Shown in pieces: positions 1 through 9,120 of a DNA stretch of 28,224 bases (its first letter is position 1; every line of letters begins with the position of its first letter). The stretch comes from a virus. The notes under the pieces were generated by a model. That model had not been told where the DNA came from and searched no databases. It was given only the letters and a program-made list of their open reading frames with translations. The DNA lies in IMG/VR virus record IMGVR_UViG_3300034190_001593, positions 1-28,224 of that record; one strand, given 5' to 3'. The position numbers and the translations under genes were made by a program.

Positions 1-3000
1 TTAGAAAATAAAACGCTAGCTATGTTATCTGTATTAGATCCATTTTCTAAACCTAATTTAAAGCTTTTACTAAACATTGTTGAGCTTTTACCAGCCGCAA
101 TATCTTGCTTTTGCTCAAGAGTTAAATCACTTTCAACAGTTCTAGCTAATTCATTGGCTATGTTTCTATCAACAAGGTTTAATATACCCTTGATAACTTG
201 GCCTTCAGGTGATCTAGGATCTATTTGTATCTTTTTATCATCTTCTCTTTTGGGTCTTCCAATAGCGTCTAATATGTCTTGATTTGTTACACCTTGTTTT
301 AAAGACCAAGGAGATAACCCTGCTCCTTTCTTAATTCTAGGGTTTTTATCATATAATTTTTTTAAGATACTATTAGCTACTCCAGTTGCAGTACCCATTA
401 ATTTTTCAGTAGCAGCCTCTTGAACCGCTCCTTTTGGCAATGTTTTTCTAATATAGTCAATGTTCTTTTCTATGAACATAGCTCCTCTAGAGGTTTCTTC
501 TTTAGAAAGGTTCTTAGTAGAATCTAGTATTTTACCAGCAGGAACATTTGTAATCTCAGATAAAACATCAGTTGCTAGGCCACCGATTTTTTTGTAGCTT
601 AGTTTCTTAGGGTCAATGTCTTTAAGCTTCTCTTCGACCATCTTAGCAGCTTTGTCGTACTGCTCTTTAGACATTATCTTGGTTGCTTTAGTCAATCTAG
701 TTTCAGACCTTGCTTCTGTGTCGGCTAAATCAATTTGCTCTTCAATACTCATTGATTCATCAGCAACTTCCTGTACAGAACCTACTTCACCAGCAGCAAC
801 ATCTAAGCTTTTACCTTCTACACCAGCTTCTTTCTTATATCTGTTAACTACATCACCAATTCTATACTTTATAAGTTCATTTACAACAAAACCACCTAAG
901 TCATCGTTCGTCTCAGGATTAAATCTCATTAAACTCTTTTCATATAGTTGAGCTTTAACATCTTCTAAGAATATATCTTTAGGTTTACCATAGACATTGT
1001 CACCAACTACTCCATACTTATTAAGTTGGCCGTTAATTAAACCGTCTAATGTTTTACCAAATACTAGTTTTTCGTATACTTTACCAATAACTTGGTTATC
1101 ATACCTGCTTTTACTAGTTCCCTCTGGTACTAAAGCTTTTATTTCATCACCAAGTTCTTTATTTGCTTTACTAAAAGACACGCTTGATTCTTTTGAAACA
1201 GTTTTATCAGAGTCTTTTGTAACGCTTTTTATTAAATCCCCACTTTTAGCTTTTTTAATGTCAACCGTGGTAAGAGTACCATCTTTTATTTTTTTACCTA
1301 CGCCAACAACAAAGTTATATATATCTTGCTCTCCTTTAAAGTCAAAGTTGTAGTCTCCGCTAAATTCTTTTTGAATCATAACACCAAATAAACCAGATAT
1401 ACCTTTTGCTTTCTGAACATTAGTAACCTTACCTTCACTAACGTATTCTAGAAACCTAGATATAACTTCAGCTGGTATTATATTTCCAGAGTCGTCATCT
1501 ACACCGTCTTTTAAAAGACTATCGTGTACTTTCTTATCAGTCTTTTTAAGCGTTGATAATATCTGATTACTAACCTGCTTAAAAGCAGCATTGTTTGAAT
1601 CATTACCTAATAAATTCCAAAAAGCTTTATGACCAATCTCATGTACTTTTGTGTATCTTCTTTGGTTTGCTACTTGGTTTTCAACAACAGCAACTTGAGT
1701 ATCTGTTGATGGATTAGCGTACCCATCATTACCATTTTTTAAACCTATTGTTATTTCAGCTTTATCTTCTGGCGATAAATCTTTTACATTATCTAGATCA
1801 GCTATAGCTTCATCAACAGTTTCAAAAGACTTAAATCTCTTAAACACGTTGGAGTTTTTTCTACCTAACTTAGCGTTTTCTTCTCTAATAATATCACCAA
1901 AATACAAGTCATAAGCTCTGTTATCTACGTCTATATCGTTTGGTTTTTTACCATTTCTTTCACCAGTTAGCTCTTGCGTAGCTTGATCTATGTATTGATC
2001 ATGCTTCAAAGGCTGTAAAGCTTTAAATGCTTTGAACTCTGTTTCATTTTTCAATAAAGACGAGTGTTCTAAGGCCTTATCTCTGAGTGATTTAAGCGAA
2101 TTAAAGTCCGCGAGTAAAGGTTTTATTTGAGCGTTTTTTTCTTCAGTAGATAAATCCTTAGACTCAGATATAGCTTTAGCTTTATTCTGTAGAGCCGCTA
2201 GCTTGCTTGTTATTTCAACAATTTTGTTCGCTCCTCCAGACGTTAGGTTATTGTTTATTAAAGATTCTTGCTTTACAATAGCATCGTTTAATTTAGTGTA
2301 TTTATCAGCAATAGCTTCAGCATATATTTTAGCACCGCTCTCTGTTTGAGCTGTTGCCCATCTTTTAGACAAAGCATCAATATCAGATTGTATGCCTCTA
2401 ATATCGCTAAGAGCCGCATAATTAGACATACTAGAGTAATATAAACCTCTAAAATAAGGAGTTCCACCCATTAGCGTTGACATACCAAAACCACTGAAAG
2501 CAGCGTGTGCCATATTTTCAGTGAAAGGTTTGCCATCTATTAAGTTTTGGCCACCAGTAGTAAGAGCTTCTGCTCCAGACTCTACAATAACATCGGCTAA
2601 ATATCCTTTACCTTGTTCTTTACCCCACGTTTTAGCACTGTTTTCTAAAAGAGTTTCAGCGGCTTCTTTACCACCACTAATAAATCTCGTCTTCGCGTTA
2701 CGTAAAACTCTAGTACCTGACACAGCAGATAAAGAACCTTCTAATAGACCATATCCAAGAGATTTTAACCAAACATCACTGTTACTATACTTTTCTCCAT
2801 CGGCTAAATTTATGTTTTCGAAGCCTAACTCATTCATTTTGCTACCCATAGTAGAAGCACCTATCACCCAGGGAGCAGCAGTTCCACCAGAAGCTACCAT
2901 AGCGGCTATAATTGGTATCTGTGTAGCTGTTTCTTGTAGAGCAAATTGCATAAAATTACCACCGCTACTAAAAGCGTCATCAAAGCTAACGCTTCTTGCA

Positions 3001-4847
3001 TAAGTCTCTCTATCTTTACTAGAAAATGCAACCCAGTCAGCACCAAGCTTTGCAAATTTAGGAGAAAAAGCACCCTCAACATCACCACGTACAGCTTGTT
3101 CGACTCTTTCAACTAATGTAAAAGGATTAATCTCAGCGGTTAACCTACCTGCGCCCACTAATAAATCACCAGCACCTAAAAGAACTGAATTAGCTGCTTG
3201 ATCCCACATGTTGTAGTTTTTACCCGCTGCTATTAAAGACAAATCATCGTCTCCTATAGAAGAAGCTAAATCGCTTTGTTTTTTTAATCTATCATTTATC
3301 AATAAACTACCTGCTGTAGAGGCATCTCTACTGGCTTGCATTATTTTATAGTAATTGCTGGATATAACATTTCCGTTTTCTAGCTTTACTTGAGATTTAT
3401 CTAACATGTCAAGGTTTAAACCTAGCTTTTCTGCTATTCTTAAAACTTCATTTTGATTTTCAGGAGTTACAACTACACCGTCTCCGTTTTCGCTATAAGC
3501 TTTTTTGACATTGTTGAAAAGAAACTCAGTATCGTTATTGGTTAAGCGAGTTTGATCTATTATTGTGTTAGTTACGTCTAGATCTTTGTTAAACTTTTCA
3601 GTTTTCTTATTCTTAGAAGCAACTCCTCCTGCATACATTATGCTAGCGCTTATTTCTCCACTTTTTATAGCTAAATCTCTTTCTTTGAGTTTTAAATCAG
3701 CTAGTTTTTGTTGGTAATCCTGTTGACGCACTATGTCTCTAGCCGCTTTGTCTAATTCATCACTAGATATTTCAGGGTTCTTTTTAAGTAATATAGTTTT
3801 AGCTTCTTTTAATTTATTTTCTAAATCTTCTTTAGCTGCTAATTTATTTCTATGTGTATACCCGTGAGAAGCATAGGAAGCTCGAGCATCAGCGTATTTT
3901 TCAGCCGATGTCTTAGGTTTATTAGCTTCATCTAAAACTTCAAAATAGTTTGGGTTTTTTAAAGTTTCTTGCTTAATAACTTCTTCACCTTGCTTTATAT
4001 TTACGTTGGAATCTTCCCAAGTATCATAGGCTTTTTCAGCTTGCCTACTGTTTCTACTCCAATCATAAGTGTTTACAATATCTTTGTTTTCTTTTATAAA
4101 GCTTTTTAGTTTGGTTAAATTTTCTGAAGCAACACCTCCTTCTATTTCTAAAGGTATGTCTATAGATTTATAACTAGAACTACCCTTTTCACCTATAGAT
4201 ACAGTCATAGCGTCTAAATCAACACTAGGCATACCTGTAAAAGGATTTAAACCTCCTATCGATGTTTCTTCGAAGTTAATTCCACTACCTTTGAACATTT
4301 CGCTAAAAATGGGTACAGCTTGCTCTTCTTCTTTTTGAAACACATCCATACCGACTGAGTCGTCAGTTTCGAATTTACCGCTTTCTTTTTTATATTTTAC
4401 ACCGTCAAGTGTTTTTAATAAGTCATCGATAGTGGCGATAGAGTCTTTTTTATCGTACTGTTTGTCTACTTTTTCTTGCTCAGAACCTTTATATGGAACG
4501 TTTTCTTCAAAAAACTCACTACTTTTTATTTGAGAAGTATAGTCTGTTTTAGGCTTTGGTAATTCCGAAGAAGTATCTTCCGATTCTAAATCCGTATCTA
4601 CTGCTTGATTTTCTGCTGTTACAGGTGCAGTCTCCGTTGCAACAGCTTCCGTCTTTACTGGTTCGATCGACCAAGCGTTTTTAAACGTATCTGAGTCTGT
4701 TTCAGCAAACAAGTCGTTTTCTCTACCTAAATCGTATAATTGACCTTTAGCGGTATCATCTGCGTTAGAAAACATTTCTATAGTAGTAGCTGAAGTTATT
4801 AAACCCTCTTCTAAGTATAATTTGTATAGTTGTTCTATTTTATCCAT
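1..4847 (-). CDS. Giant internal virion / ejection-type protein with HExxH motif (C-terminus cut by window edge)
   Basis: This frame is open from an ATG at 4847 to the window edge, giving at least 1615 residues with no stop. It starts MDKIEQLYKLYLEEGL. Roughly residues 45-100 are acidic and low in complexity. A long, mostly helical Lys/Glu-rich region follows, then a Gly/Ala-rich hydrophobic stretch at about 625-675 that might cross or bury in a membrane. The motif KVHEIGHKAFW places HEIGH at residues 1069-1073, and AEVISRFLEYV follows at about 1126-1136, offering E1127 or E1134 as a possible third zinc ligand. That is the HExxH...E layout of zincin metallopeptidases. Size, position last in the structural run and the two preceding genes suggest a role like T7 gp16 or the crAss cargo proteins: carried in the virion and ejected with the DNA. 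I see no lysozyme motif in the part present. The coding call is certain; the function is inferred. Confidence 0.85.
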   Translation of the reverse strand, partial: MDKIEQLYKLYLEEGLITSATTIEMFSNADDTAKGQLYDLGRENDLFAETDSDTFKNAWSIEPVKTEAVATETAPVTAENQAVDTDLESEDTSSELPKPKTDYTSQIKSSEFFEENVPYKGSEQEKVDKQYDKKDSIATIDDLLKTLDGVKYKKESGKFETDDSVGMDVFQKEEEQAVPIFSEMFKGSGINFEETSIGGLNPFTGMPSVDLDAMTVSIGEKGSSSYKSIDIPLEIEGGVASENLTKLKSFIKENKDIVNTYDWSRNSRQAEKAYDTWEDSNVNIKQGEEVIKQETLKNPNYFEVLDEANKPKTSAEKYADARASYASHGYTHRNKLAAKEDLENKLKEAKTILLKKNPEISSDELDKAARDIVRQQDYQQKLADLKLKERDLAIKSGEISASIMYAGGVASKNKKTEKFNKDLDVTNTIIDQTRLTNNDTEFLFNNVKKAYSENGDGVVVTPENQNEVLRIAEKLGLNLDMLDKSQVKLENGNVISSNYYKIMQASRDASTAGSLLINDRLKKQSDLASSIGDDDLSLIAAGKNYNMWDQAANSVLLGAGDLLVGAGRLTAEINPFTLVERVEQAVRGDVEGAFSPKFAKLGADWVAFSSKDRETYARSVSFDDAFSSGGNFMQFALQETATQIPIIAAMVASGGTAAPWVIGASTMGSKMNELGFENINLADGEKYSNSDVWLKSLGYGLLEGSLSAVSGTRVLRNAKTRFISGGKEAAETLLENSAKTWGKEQGKGYLADVIVESGAEALTTGGQNLIDGKPFTENMAHAAFSGFGMSTLMGGTPYFRGLYYSSMSNYAALSDIRGIQSDIDALSKRWATAQTESGAKIYAEAIADKYTKLNDAIVKQESLINNNLTSGGANKIVEITSKLAALQNKAKAISESKDLSTEEKNAQIKPLLADFNSLKSLRDKALEHSSLLKNETEFKAFKALQPLKHDQYIDQATQELTGERNGKKPNDIDVDNRAYDLYFGDIIREENAKLGRKNSNVFKRFKSFETVDEAIADLDNVKDLSPEDKAEITIGLKNGNDGYANPSTDTQVAVVENQVANQRRYTKVHEIGHKAFWNLLGNDSNNAAFKQVSNQILSTLKKTDKKVHDSLLKDGVDDDSGNIIPAEVISRFLEYVSEGKVTNVQKAKGISGLFGVMIQKEFSGDYNFDFKGEQDIYNFVVGVGKKIKDGTLTTVDIKKAKSGDLIKSVTKDSDKTVSKESSVSFSKANKELGDEIKALVPEGTSKSRYDNQVIGKVYEKLVFGKTLDGLINGQLNKYGVVGDNVYGKPKDIFLEDVKAQLYEKSLMRFNPETNDDLGGFVVNELIKYRIGDVVNRYKKEAGVEGKSLDVAAGEVGSVQEVADESMSIEEQIDLADTEARSETRLTKATKIMSKEQYDKAAKMVEEKLKDIDPKKLSYKKIGGLATDVLSEITNVPAGKILDSTKNLSKEETSRGAMFIEKNIDYIRKTLPKGAVQEAATEKLMGTATGVANSILKKLYDKNPRIKKGAGLSPWSLKQGVTNQDILDAIGRPKREDDKKIQIDPRSPEGQVIKGILNLVDRNIANELARTVESDLTLEQKQDIAAGKSSTMFSKSFKLGLENGSNTDNIASVLFS

Positions 4848-4861
4848 TGTTTACACTTTTC

Positions 4862-6424
4862 TTATTTAAAAATTTGATCTCCTTTGTTAACTTGTTTTGA
4901 CTTGAACTCTTCGTATGTGCCAACATCTTCTAGCTTACCACTAGAACCTGCTTTCTTCTTAGCTACTTGATAATCCCTATAAAGCATTAATTCTTTTTCA
5001 AATTTTCTTTTTTCAGGTTTTTGATTTTTATTTGGATACTTTAGTCCAGCGAATTGTCTTATACCAACATCGCTACCTAGATCTAAGACCTGTACCTTCG
5101 TATCTTGCACCATATCTCCAGTATCGTCATCCTTCTTTAGTTTTCCGGTAGGTATTCTAAGCTTTATCTTATTATCACTTGCAGCTTCCGCGGTAGCTAT
5201 TTTGCCAATACCTTTAATTGTTAAACCTTCAAAGAAACCAGAAGGATTGTTGAATATATCAACAACATCAGTTTGTATTTCGCCAGTTACCTTTTCAGAC
5301 TCTACTTGCTTAGCTTTAAGATCATCGTAATATCTTCGTTCAGTAATAGACATTTGACTTTTCTTTATTGGTCTTGATTTTTCTTCCTGTGGATTAGCAA
5401 AGCTATCTAACCAATGCTCTTTGTATTCTTCTTCTATTAAAGGATACATTTCAGGTAAGTTCTTTAAATTCACAGAGCCTTGAAAACCTAAGATGTTATT
5501 AGCCAATGATATTAAATCGTTGTTACTCATAGAGCTAACATTTGCAGCTATTTCAACACTGGCTGCTTCACCAACTTCTTTACGCTTTAAGGGTCTAGAA
5601 TATGTTACTAATCCAGTCTCTTCGTCTTCGTTTATTTCCATCGGACCGTAAGCATTGTCATTTGGAATTAGCTTTTTAGTAGTAGGATCTTGCTGTGTTA
5701 AAAAAGTATCTCTCATAGCTTCCCATTGAACTTTTTGATTAGGAACTCTTTGAACTACACCACCGTTTTCTTCTGCCATCAACTGTAACTGTGCGCTACT
5801 ATATCTTCTAGATTCACCACCTTTAGGTGTTATAACCACGAAAACTTCAGGTCTACCTGTTTTAGTATTTTCTTCAACTATAACATCTCTGGTCCCAGCT
5901 ATTTTATCCGTCCAAACTTGAGTGTTTTCTAAGTTGTATCCAGGCGCGTAAAGATCAACGCCATCTGCTTTACCAGGTCTTGTTAACGCTTCCTTAAGAC
6001 CAACTGTAGCCATTGTAAAGTTCTGTAAAGCTGCCTGCACCATACCAGGAAGAGCTTTAATATCTCTTTGTTTAGTTTTTACAGCGGATACTTCATCGGG
6101 ACTCAATCCACCATTGTCAATTTTATCTGTTAATTCAGAATATTGTCCAACATAAGGATTTAAAGCACCCTCAATATTAATGCTTTTGTTATTTCTAACA
6201 ACTTCGTCTCCTTTGCTTAATACCTCATCCTCTTCTAACTGCGCCAACCTTAATCTTTCACTTCTTTCTTTAGCTAGCTTTTGAGCTTTTAGTGTTTCAG
6301 CGTCTTTAACTGCTTTGTAGCTTTTAGCAACTCTCTGAAAAGTGCCTGATATAGTGTTTTGAAGATTAGCAAAATGCTGTGCACTTTGAGTATCTACTAC
6401 TTGTTGTGGGTTTATATAACTCAT
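4862..6424 (-). CDS. Internal virion protein (T7 gp15-like role), 520 aa
   Basis: This is a 520-residue soluble-looking protein. Residues about 20-80 form a charged helix rich in Ala, Lys, Glu and Arg (AKSYKAVKDAETLKAQKLAKERSER is split by few breaks), likely a coiled coil. The rest is mixed alpha/beta with many Lys/Glu pairs and a basic tail. Its start ATG overlaps the stop of the upstream 262-residue gene in an ATGA junction at 6421-6424, implying translational coupling. The giant protein starts 14 bases past its stop. A mid-sized soluble helical protein between a small Gly/Ala-rich membrane-active protein and a giant protein matches the order of the podovirus ejection set (T7 gp14-gp15-gp16). 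No motif proves this; the role comes from context. Confidence 0.8.
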   Translation of the reverse strand: MSYINPQQVVDTQSAQHFANLQNTISGTFQRVAKSYKAVKDAETLKAQKLAKERSERLRLAQLEEDEVLSKGDEVVRNNKSINIEGALNPYVGQYSELTDKIDNGGLSPDEVSAVKTKQRDIKALPGMVQAALQNFTMATVGLKEALTRPGKADGVDLYAPGYNLENTQVWTDKIAGTRDVIVEENTKTGRPEVFVVITPKGGESRRYSSAQLQLMAEENGGVVQRVPNQKVQWEAMRDTFLTQQDPTTKKLIPNDNAYGPMEINEDEETGLVTYSRPLKRKEVGEAASVEIAANVSSMSNNDLISLANNILGFQGSVNLKNLPEMYPLIEEEYKEHWLDSFANPQEEKSRPIKKSQMSITERRYYDDLKAKQVESEKVTGEIQTDVVDIFNNPSGFFEGLTIKGIGKIATAEAASDNKIKLRIPTGKLKKDDDTGDMVQDTKVQVLDLGSDVGIRQFAGLKYPNKNQKPEKRKFEKELMLYRDYQVAKKKAGSSGKLEDVGTYEEFKSKQVNKGDQIFK

Positions 6425-7209
6425 ATTGAATAAAAGTTTTGGGTTGTTGGTAGATTAGGAGTGTTAATCCCTGTTCCAAAAGAAGACAAGTCATAATTAC
6501 CCATTGAAATAGTTGAAGGCGTGGTTGAAGACGAGTCAAAGGCTCCAGCTGAATACATACCACCAACAGTGCTTACAGCACCTCCGACGGCTCCGGTTAT
6601 AGCTCCAGTTACATCTGAACTTGCTTGAGCTTCTCTAGCTTGAGCACCTGCTATCTGAGCAGATATTCTATCCATTTGAGCTCTTTCTCTATTTTCCTGT
6701 TCTCGGTACATAAATTCTTTACCAGAAGCTTCTAAGGTTTGCATTCTTTGTTTCTCAGCCATTTGTAATTGTTGTGATCGCTGTTCGCCTTGAGCTTTAA
6801 GTTTTTCGTTGTTAACTTCTTGTTGTTCTATACTAGCTGAAACACCTTTTTTAGATTGTAAAGCTGCTTGAGCTAAAGCCGTAGCTCCACCCGCACCAGC
6901 ACCTGTTGATCTTACCGCGTCTAAAGTATTAGCTAGCGATATATCAGCTTGTTCAGCTTGCATTTCTGCTGCCTGAGTAGCAACAGCTAAATTATCAAAT
7001 GGGTTTTGAATCATTGAAGAAAGATCTGTGGATCCTTCGTAAGGATTTATAATTTCTTGTCTATTATCTTCTAGTTTTTGTAGTTTTCTACTAGCAACTC
7101 TTCTTTCGTGAGCCGCTTGCTGCCTTCTTTTGTTAGCTGCTGATGCCCCAAAGATACCAGAAACTATACTTAATCCGCCAGACATTAAACCGGCTGTTAC
7201 CATTGACAT
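6421..7209 (-). CDS. Small internal virion protein (T7 gp14-like role), 262 aa
   Basis: The 262-residue product starts MSMVTAGLMSGGLSIVSGIFG, a Gly/Ser-rich hydrophobic segment at about residues 4-24. A second one, GAITGAVGGAVSTVGGMYSAG, lies near 203-223. Between them is a long Gln/Ala/Glu-rich coiled coil (about 25-195) with alternating Glu, Gln and Arg. The architecture of two glycine-rich membrane-compatible segments around a long helix recurs in podovirus internal virion proteins such as T7 gp14, which is ejected into the outer membrane. It follows the cupin-like gene after 3 bases and overlaps the 520-residue gene by 4 bases. The coding call is firm. The ejection role is inferred from composition and gene order. 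Confidence 0.82.
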   Translation of the reverse strand: MSMVTAGLMSGGLSIVSGIFGASAANKRRQQAAHERRVASRKLQKLEDNRQEIINPYEGSTDLSSMIQNPFDNLAVATQAAEMQAEQADISLANTLDAVRSTGAGAGGATALAQAALQSKKGVSASIEQQEVNNEKLKAQGEQRSQQLQMAEKQRMQTLEASGKEFMYREQENRERAQMDRISAQIAGAQAREAQASSDVTGAITGAVGGAVSTVGGMYSAGAFDSSSTTPSTISMGNYDLSSFGTGINTPNLPTTQNFYSI

Positions 7210-7212
7210 AAG

Positions 7213-7656
7213 CTATTCTTTTAATTGTTTGTACTGTGTGTATGTTTCACAAGTTAGTATTTTTTCTAACTCATCTATGTTTGTTATATTGTCTGGATTT
7301 GGGTGCACGTTAACAAAAACCGAATCCTCTAAAGCAATTATAACTCTTTTTGCTCCAGAACCAGCATTGACATACGTAGGAGCTGAGTAAGTTACAACTC
7401 CATCTTCGTTTGCTATTTTTAATTTTCCTTTCATTAGAAACCACGTATGACTTCTGTTATGTATTTTACCTATAACTATACCGTCTTTAAGCATTGACAT
7501 TTCTCTAATATAAACTCCATCAGAAAACGAATGAGTTAATGGAAACGCGTTTGAATTACCTTTTACTATTAGAGGGTTATCGCTATCTAGCATTTGTTTC
7601 TCTAAAGACATAACTGTTTTTCTAAAACTATGTACACTTAATGAAGTTTCTTTCAT
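7213..7656 (-). CDS. Cupin-fold phage protein, 147 aa
   Basis: The 147-residue product has a beta-rich core typical of small cupins: a strand pair 'DGVYIREMSM', then GKIHNRSHTWFLMKGKLKI (residues 63-81) with H66 and H70, then SAPTYVNAGSG at 91-101 and VNVHPN at 115-120 with H118. The spacing resembles cupin motifs 1 and 2, though the canonical motif-1 glutamate is not obvious, so metal binding is uncertain. Similar small cupin-like proteins occur within the tail and internal-protein regions of many marine phages, where their role is unknown. Its ATG at 7656 abuts the stop of the 477-residue gene at 7657. It may be structural, a sugar-binding domain, or an enzyme acting on the cell envelope. 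I favour a virion-associated part. Confidence 0.8.
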   Translation of the reverse strand: MKETSLSVHSFRKTVMSLEKQMLDSDNPLIVKGNSNAFPLTHSFSDGVYIREMSMLKDGIVIGKIHNRSHTWFLMKGKLKIANEDGVVTYSAPTYVNAGSGAKRVIIALEDSVFVNVHPNPDNITNIDELEKILTCETYTQYKQLKE

Positions 7657-9090
7657 TTAATAAGATGATTCTGAGTAGTTTGAAGATACAGCAAACAATT
7701 CTTTTGCTCCACCAACATCCGTAGTGTTATCTGTAGATACTTTAACTGTGCAATAAAAACCTTTAATTCCTGACATACTATTTCCCCATAAAACTTCTTC
7801 TTGCCTAGCCACACTGTGGTTTACTATATTGGCATGATATTTATTTTCTTTTCTATTGAAACCAGCTCTTTGTGGAACCCCGTTTTCTAAATAATAACCT
7901 TCGTTGTAGCTGTAAACAGCAGGTCTGTTAACCACTGAGCTATTAGCTGTGTCAGAACTAGAGCTCCATAGTCCTGTAAAAACATCAGTACCAGTTTCGT
8001 CAGAAGTGAAGTCTGTAACTTCCCATCCGTTACTTCCTTCGTAGCTAATAGTTTTAAAAACTTTAGATAAACTAACTTTTGGATTAAACACGAATGTTAT
8101 TGATGACTTAAACGACTCTCCATAGAATACATTTCTATTAGAATTTGAGTCGTAGTGCCTAAACAACTCTCCGTTCTTTAAGCTGTAAAATTTACTTTTT
8201 AAACTAACAATTTGATCTGGTTTATATGTAAAGAAGCTTGTCCAGCCTTTAACATCTTCATCAAAAGATAACGTCTCGTAGTTGTCTATAGCTGAATTAA
8301 ACTTAGTTTGAGACGATAAAACATACTGTTTGTTGTATATGTCCCAACCACCTATCAAAACACCTTGCAAAGAGCCTGAGTCTATTTTTTTGAACTCGTC
8401 TCTAAAGTAATCAGACATACCATATTTTGATATATCAGTTAAACCGTCCATAGATAATCTAAGAACAGCATTTCTGTCTTTATCCGTGAAATACTTTCTG
8501 TAACCATAAGTAGCAAAACTTTCAGGATTACTACTTATTCCGAAATTACCGGCGTAAGGTATTATTGTACCTATAGTAGTATTTACATTTGTTATGCTGC
8601 CACTTCCCTCTGCTGAGTATATAGCATCTTTATCTATAAGGGCTCTAGATACTTTTGATTGTTGAAAAATAATTAAGTTTGTATCTTCTGCATACAACTT
8701 CTGTATACTACCGTTAGCTGGGTCAGCTGATTTAGTTATCTCTTCTCCAATTGAAAATACATTAGTATCATTTACACTAGTTCTAGAGTTAAACACTCCT
8801 GAGTATATAAGAGAATTCCCTCTAATACTAGAGTTTGGGTCGTCTTCTACTAAATAAGCTTTAACGCCATAGTCTACGCTAGTGTTATTGTAGCCACCTC
8901 TTATTCTAGCTTCTTCAATAGACCAATTACCATCTATAGGGTAGTTTGTATATCTAGGGTAACCTCCTAGCTCTTGTGGCACACCAAAAGATCCGTTCCA
9001 AACAGGAGTTATGTCTCCACCACTCTGCTGCTGCAACGTTTTTTTGAGTAAAAAAGAGTTGAAATATTTTACTTCTATAACTGCGCTCAT
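7657..9090 (-). CDS. Tail stabilisation / muzzle-like beta protein, 477 aa
   Basis: The 477-residue product is beta-rich, with repeated aromatic and Gly/Asn turns. Recognisable stretches include FSIGEEITKSADPANGSIQK near residue 127, LYAEDTNLIIFQQSKVSRAL near 148 and ATYGYRKYFTDKDRNAVLRL near 203. These read like blades of a beta-propeller of the P22 gp10 (tail stabilisation) or crAss muzzle class. It lies directly downstream of the 1332-residue gene, which carries the N-terminal signature of the same class, so the two may be partners or a split of a longer ancestral protein. No signal peptide or transmembrane segment is visible. The function is inferred from pattern and position. Confidence 0.8.
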   Translation of the reverse strand: MSAVIEVKYFNSFLLKKTLQQQSGGDITPVWNGSFGVPQELGGYPRYTNYPIDGNWSIEEARIRGGYNNTSVDYGVKAYLVEDDPNSSIRGNSLIYSGVFNSRTSVNDTNVFSIGEEITKSADPANGSIQKLYAEDTNLIIFQQSKVSRALIDKDAIYSAEGSGSITNVNTTIGTIIPYAGNFGISSNPESFATYGYRKYFTDKDRNAVLRLSMDGLTDISKYGMSDYFRDEFKKIDSGSLQGVLIGGWDIYNKQYVLSSQTKFNSAIDNYETLSFDEDVKGWTSFFTYKPDQIVSLKSKFYSLKNGELFRHYDSNSNRNVFYGESFKSSITFVFNPKVSLSKVFKTISYEGSNGWEVTDFTSDETGTDVFTGLWSSSSDTANSSVVNRPAVYSYNEGYYLENGVPQRAGFNRKENKYHANIVNHSVARQEEVLWGNSMSGIKGFYCTVKVSTDNTTDVGGAKELFAVSSNYSESSY

Positions 9091-9120
9091 ATAATTATCA
9101 CTTATTTTTTAATATTATTA

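Noticed and set aside
2521-3003. 160-residue plus-strand frame
   Set aside because: It is antisense to the giant internal protein, whose frame is continuous and coherent. Other plus-strand frames across the window are shadows of the same kind.
6366-6566. 66-residue minus-strand frame across the 262/520-residue gene junction
   Set aside because: It overlaps two well-supported genes in another frame and has no coding character.
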